Origin: Brachypterus glaber
Lineage: Eukaryota; Arthropoda; Insecta; Coleoptera; Kateretidae
Direction: 5' to 3'
Assembly (NCBI GenBank): GCA_958510825.1
Contig: OY294047.1
Location: 37,855,747-37,919,746, forward strand
DNA: 64,000 bases
The stretch's first letter is position 1. Every line of letters begins with the position of its first letter. The notes under the pieces are model-generated. The model was not told the origin of the DNA, ran no database searches, and was given only the letters and a program-made list of their open reading frames with translations. Shown piece after piece: positions 59,461 to 64,000 of the stretch. Position numbers and translations under genes: made by a program.

Positions 59461-60059
59461 ATACACTTCAAAAGGCAAAACTGAATATTCCGTTACAAAT
59501 GGATAGGAAGCTAGGAAGGTATTATCCTATACAATCTTTATTTTTTGTTAAAAACACGAAACATTTCATGTACCACTAAATATTAAAGTACATAACTTTA
59601 AAATTATAGTTTTTTTTAACAGTACAATAATTTTAACTTATACAGTTATTGTATAAATCATAATTTCCTATCCATTTGTACAGAATATTTAGTTAAAAAT
59701 GAATCTTGTAACTCCATTTGTCGCATAGCAGCGTTTTCAAAATATTACATCAGAGTTGACGTCAAAACGTCGCTAGGTGACAAATGGAGTTACTGCTTTC
59801 TAGCGTAGTAGGGCAGTATAGTACATAAATAATTGTAAACGTTTAAAAATGATTACCCCCCGCCCCCTGGGAGTCGAGTTAAAACATGGACTATAGTTGT
59901 GTGGCTGGACAATAGTTGTGTGAAATTAAGGTACTTAAATATTCAGTGACGTCCATAAAATGTTGCGTGTTTTAAACAAAAACTAAAGTACAATTATATA
60001 GGATAATAACTTCATATCCATTTGTAACTGAATATTCAGTGTTGCTTTTTACAGTGTAT
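59461..60059. mobile_element. Inverted-repeat element just 3' of Scr, with a nested family K MITE
   Basis: ATACACTTCAAAAGGCAA, ACTGAATATTCCGTTACAAA, TGGATAGGAAG pairs with TATCCATTTGTAACTGAATA, TTCAGTGTTGCTTTTT ending near 60059. An extra copy of the right-arm sequence (TTTCCTATCCATTTGTACAG) sits at about 59664-59690. The MITE at 59707-59820 lies inside. The right end is about 180 bases 3' of the Scr stop codon, so the element probably falls in the 3' UTR. Confidence 0.75.
59707..59820. mobile_element. Family K palindromic MITE, copy 3
   Basis: GTAACTCCATTTGTCGCATAG pairs with TAGGTGACAAATGGAGTTAC around the core TTTTCAAAATATTACATCAG. It is followed by CTAGCGTAGTAGGGCAGTATA, as in copy 2. 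Confidence 0.85.
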
Positions 60060-60240
60060 GCTTATCAATTGATATTTAAAAAATAAAAACCAAACAAAAC
60101 CAAAATGTTAAATAAATTAAAAACAAACACAAAAAAGCTACAAAATAAACTAAAAAAAAAATAAAACATAAAATACCTATTAAAATAAGTTTGAATCACA
60201 AATATAGAAAACAAGCAGCTAGTGCATCAGCATTCTGATT

Positions 60241-62524
<2,284 letters not shown>

Positions 62525-62618
62525 CTATTGAAATGGAATTCCTTCTCCAGTTCTAGCGTCTGATAACGTGTATATGACGTTCTCTGACGCTTGGTCTCGC
62601 CGTTGGCGTTCACTGTGC
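62525..62618 (-). CDS. Scr: Sex combs reduced (Scr), exon with the homeodomain N-terminal half
   Basis: A 94-base exon. It begins at 62618 after the acceptor TTTTTTTGTGCCAG with two bases (GC) that would complete a split Ser codon (A|GC, phase 1), then reads [19 protein letters not shown] and [11 protein letters not shown] plus two bases of R24. [11 protein letters not shown] is the linker between the YPWM motif and the homeodomain in Scr and its Hox5 relatives; it includes the N-terminal arm contacting the minor groove, which with YPWM sets Scr-Exd specificity. Homeodomain residues 1-24 match the family without change. The upstream exon carrying YPWM and the N-terminus is not in the window, at least 1.38 kb further right. 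Scr is therefore partial here. Confidence 0.97.
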
Positions 62619-64000
62619 CTGGCACAAAAAAAGAAATTGATAATTAGCTACTGACGAAAAACCACATTTTTATTAATTAAAAGTAATGCTTCTTTTCTTC
62701 TTTTAATTTTGTGAAAAAGATTAAAAATAAGTTCCAAAAATTTCGAGATACATAAGAAACATTACTTTAAATGGAACAATGGAAAATATTTGATACTAGG
62801 AAGGTGATAAATTTTTAAATTCAAATTTGAATAAAAATCAATAAATTTTTCCCGTCCCGGAGGACGATAATTTGATCTTAATATGAAGGAATATAATAAA
62901 CATTGTTTATGTATTCTACTTTATTAATAAAAAAAAAACATAATTAGGATTAAAACCCTTTTAAGAGATTACCTTTGCTACAAAATTTCAATATTCAGGA
63001 ATCCATAATCTTTAAAATAAAAATAAGGATTAGTAACTTTTGGTTTAAAAAATTGTTTACAAAAATAAGCACTTAATTATCTAAAACATGAATCATGAAT
63101 TTTGCTAAACAGGAATTTTAATTCTGTCTATTTTTATTATAATTAAGATATTAAATTATAGCTTGGTTTATAAAAAAAACTAGAATATATCCACGACTTC
63201 GTCCCCGTAGAAATCAAGATACTAAAAAGCATTTGTAAGCAGATACCTTGCCTACAGGATCTCTTTGTTGCTGGCCTTAGACGCGGGTGCTAGGATAACC
63301 AGGCCCGTTACCGGTTGCCCGTTTTTGTTGCCTGTTGACAATTGCAATCTCTTTGATTTTGATAAAGAACATGTTTTGCCAAATATTAAGATTCTAGATG
63401 AAGAGGTCTCTAAGATACCGTTCAACACCAGTTTCACAGTTTCAACCTCTTAAGGGTTGGTTCGAAAAATTGCTTCTTAGTGGGTGCTTATATTATAAAA
63501 GGATCAAACTGTCCAAATTTCAAGTTTCTAGGTCAAGGGGTTTAGGCTGGGTGTTGATTTGTTGATTCCTGTCAGTCAATCAGGACAAATTTGTCCTTGC
63601 TTAAGCCGCTTATATATATAGAGATTGACACCAAACTAACTTTGACCAATGAAATGTCAGATTGATTTGTCATATTTCATTTCATTGGTTAATTTTTAGT
63701 AAGCTTAATGTTAATTAATGGGTAAACCAACCTTTCGGTTGATTTTTACAATAATTAACACTAAACTAACTAAAAGTTTGACCAATAAAATGTCAGATTT
63801 GTTTGTCACTTTTATTTAATTGGTTAATTTTTTAGTTTGGCCTTAATTATTGACTAAACTAACCTATATATTATTTAATGAATTAAATATAATTCAAAAC
63901 TTGGCAAATAGAATTCTAATAATAGAAAAAATATAATTCCCAAGGTATCGATAAATTCTTTTCTTTTATTTTAAAGAATTTAAAAAATTTGCATATATTT
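62619..64000 (-). other. Scr: Scr upstream intron (partial)
   Basis: By position this is the 3' part of the intron between the YPWM exon and the homeobox exon, which exists in most insect Hox genes. No YPWM or other Scr coding sequence was found up to the window edge. An overlapping pair of open frames at 63252-63453 (both strands, about 61 codons) sits in a slightly GC-richer patch containing CCCGTTACCGGTTGCCCG. I do not recognise either peptide. Confidence 0.75.
63626..63850. repeat. Two tandem hairpin units in the Scr upstream intron
   Basis: Unit 1 (63626-63707) and unit 2 (63758-63850) share ACTAAACTAAC-like, GACCAAT(g/a)AAATGTCAGATT, TTTGTCA and ATTGGTTAATTTTTAG. Each is itself an imperfect hairpin, since ACCAATGAAATG pairs with CATTTCATTGGT. 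A central TTAATTAATGG and the palindrome AACCAACCTTTCGGTTGATT separate them. They may be a duplicated small MITE or a structured intronic repeat. Confidence 0.7.

Noticed and set aside
1..60240. mir-10 hairpin, expected between Dfd and Scr in many arthropods
   Set aside because: I looked on both strands for ACCCTGTAGATCCGAATTTG. Only partial resemblances were found (CAAATTCGGATTCA near 45.4 and 45.65 kb), which belong to a repeat and lack the seed CCCTGTAG. It may lie further left.

Overview
This is an AT-rich, repeat-dense piece of an insect genome. Its one securely identified gene is the Hox gene Sex combs reduced (Scr), on the minus strand at the right end. Two Scr exons are visible. The homeodomain ([19 protein letters not shown] ... 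[17 protein letters not shown]), the preceding TVNANGET linker and the [11 protein letters not shown] / HPSQFAHL tail are diagnostic of insect Scr. The insect order cannot be fixed from sequence alone. The density of non-autonomous transposons suggests an expanded, repeat-rich genome (inference).

Layout. Positions 60.2-62.6 kb hold the last two coding exons of Scr. A 2,073-base intron cuts the homeobox at homeodomain residue 24. Sequence from 62.6 kb to the right edge is upstream intron; the YPWM exon and promoter are outside the window. Because Scr reads leftwards, the other 60 kb lie 3' of Scr. In the usual insect Hox order this would be the interval towards Deformed (Dfd), but no Dfd exon and no mir-10 hairpin was recognised. 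A GC-rich block at 56.49-56.70 kb looks like the 3' terminal coding exon of an unidentified minus-strand gene. A second GC-rich block at 30.24-30.60 kb could be a non-coding first exon or promoter on the same strand.

The rest is mainly mobile-element debris: three degenerate non-LTR retrotransposon pieces (2.2, 15.2 and 18.9-20.9 kb) and more than twenty inverted-repeat (foldback/MITE-like) elements. Several can be assigned from ends and target duplications: PIF/Harbinger-like (TTA) at 13.06 kb, piggyBac-like (TTAA) at 35.07 kb, and TA-flanked elements at 26.7, 31.2 and 42.9 kb. Others have arms of 150-500 bases, such as 19.1-20.5, 46.6-47.4, 56.7-57.5 and 61.2-62.2 kb. Several are nested: a foldback inside a retrotransposon, a MITE inside a duplicated segment, a MITE inside another MITE. 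There are also local tandem duplications and short arrays.

No bacterial-type operon, CRISPR array, rRNA or convincing tRNA was seen. Most short open frames are chance frames in AT-rich or repeat sequence. The most interesting points are the intron splitting the Scr homeobox and its foldback content, the unidentified terminal exon 3.5 kb downstream of Scr, and the heavy invasion of a Hox-cluster interval by hairpin-forming elements.
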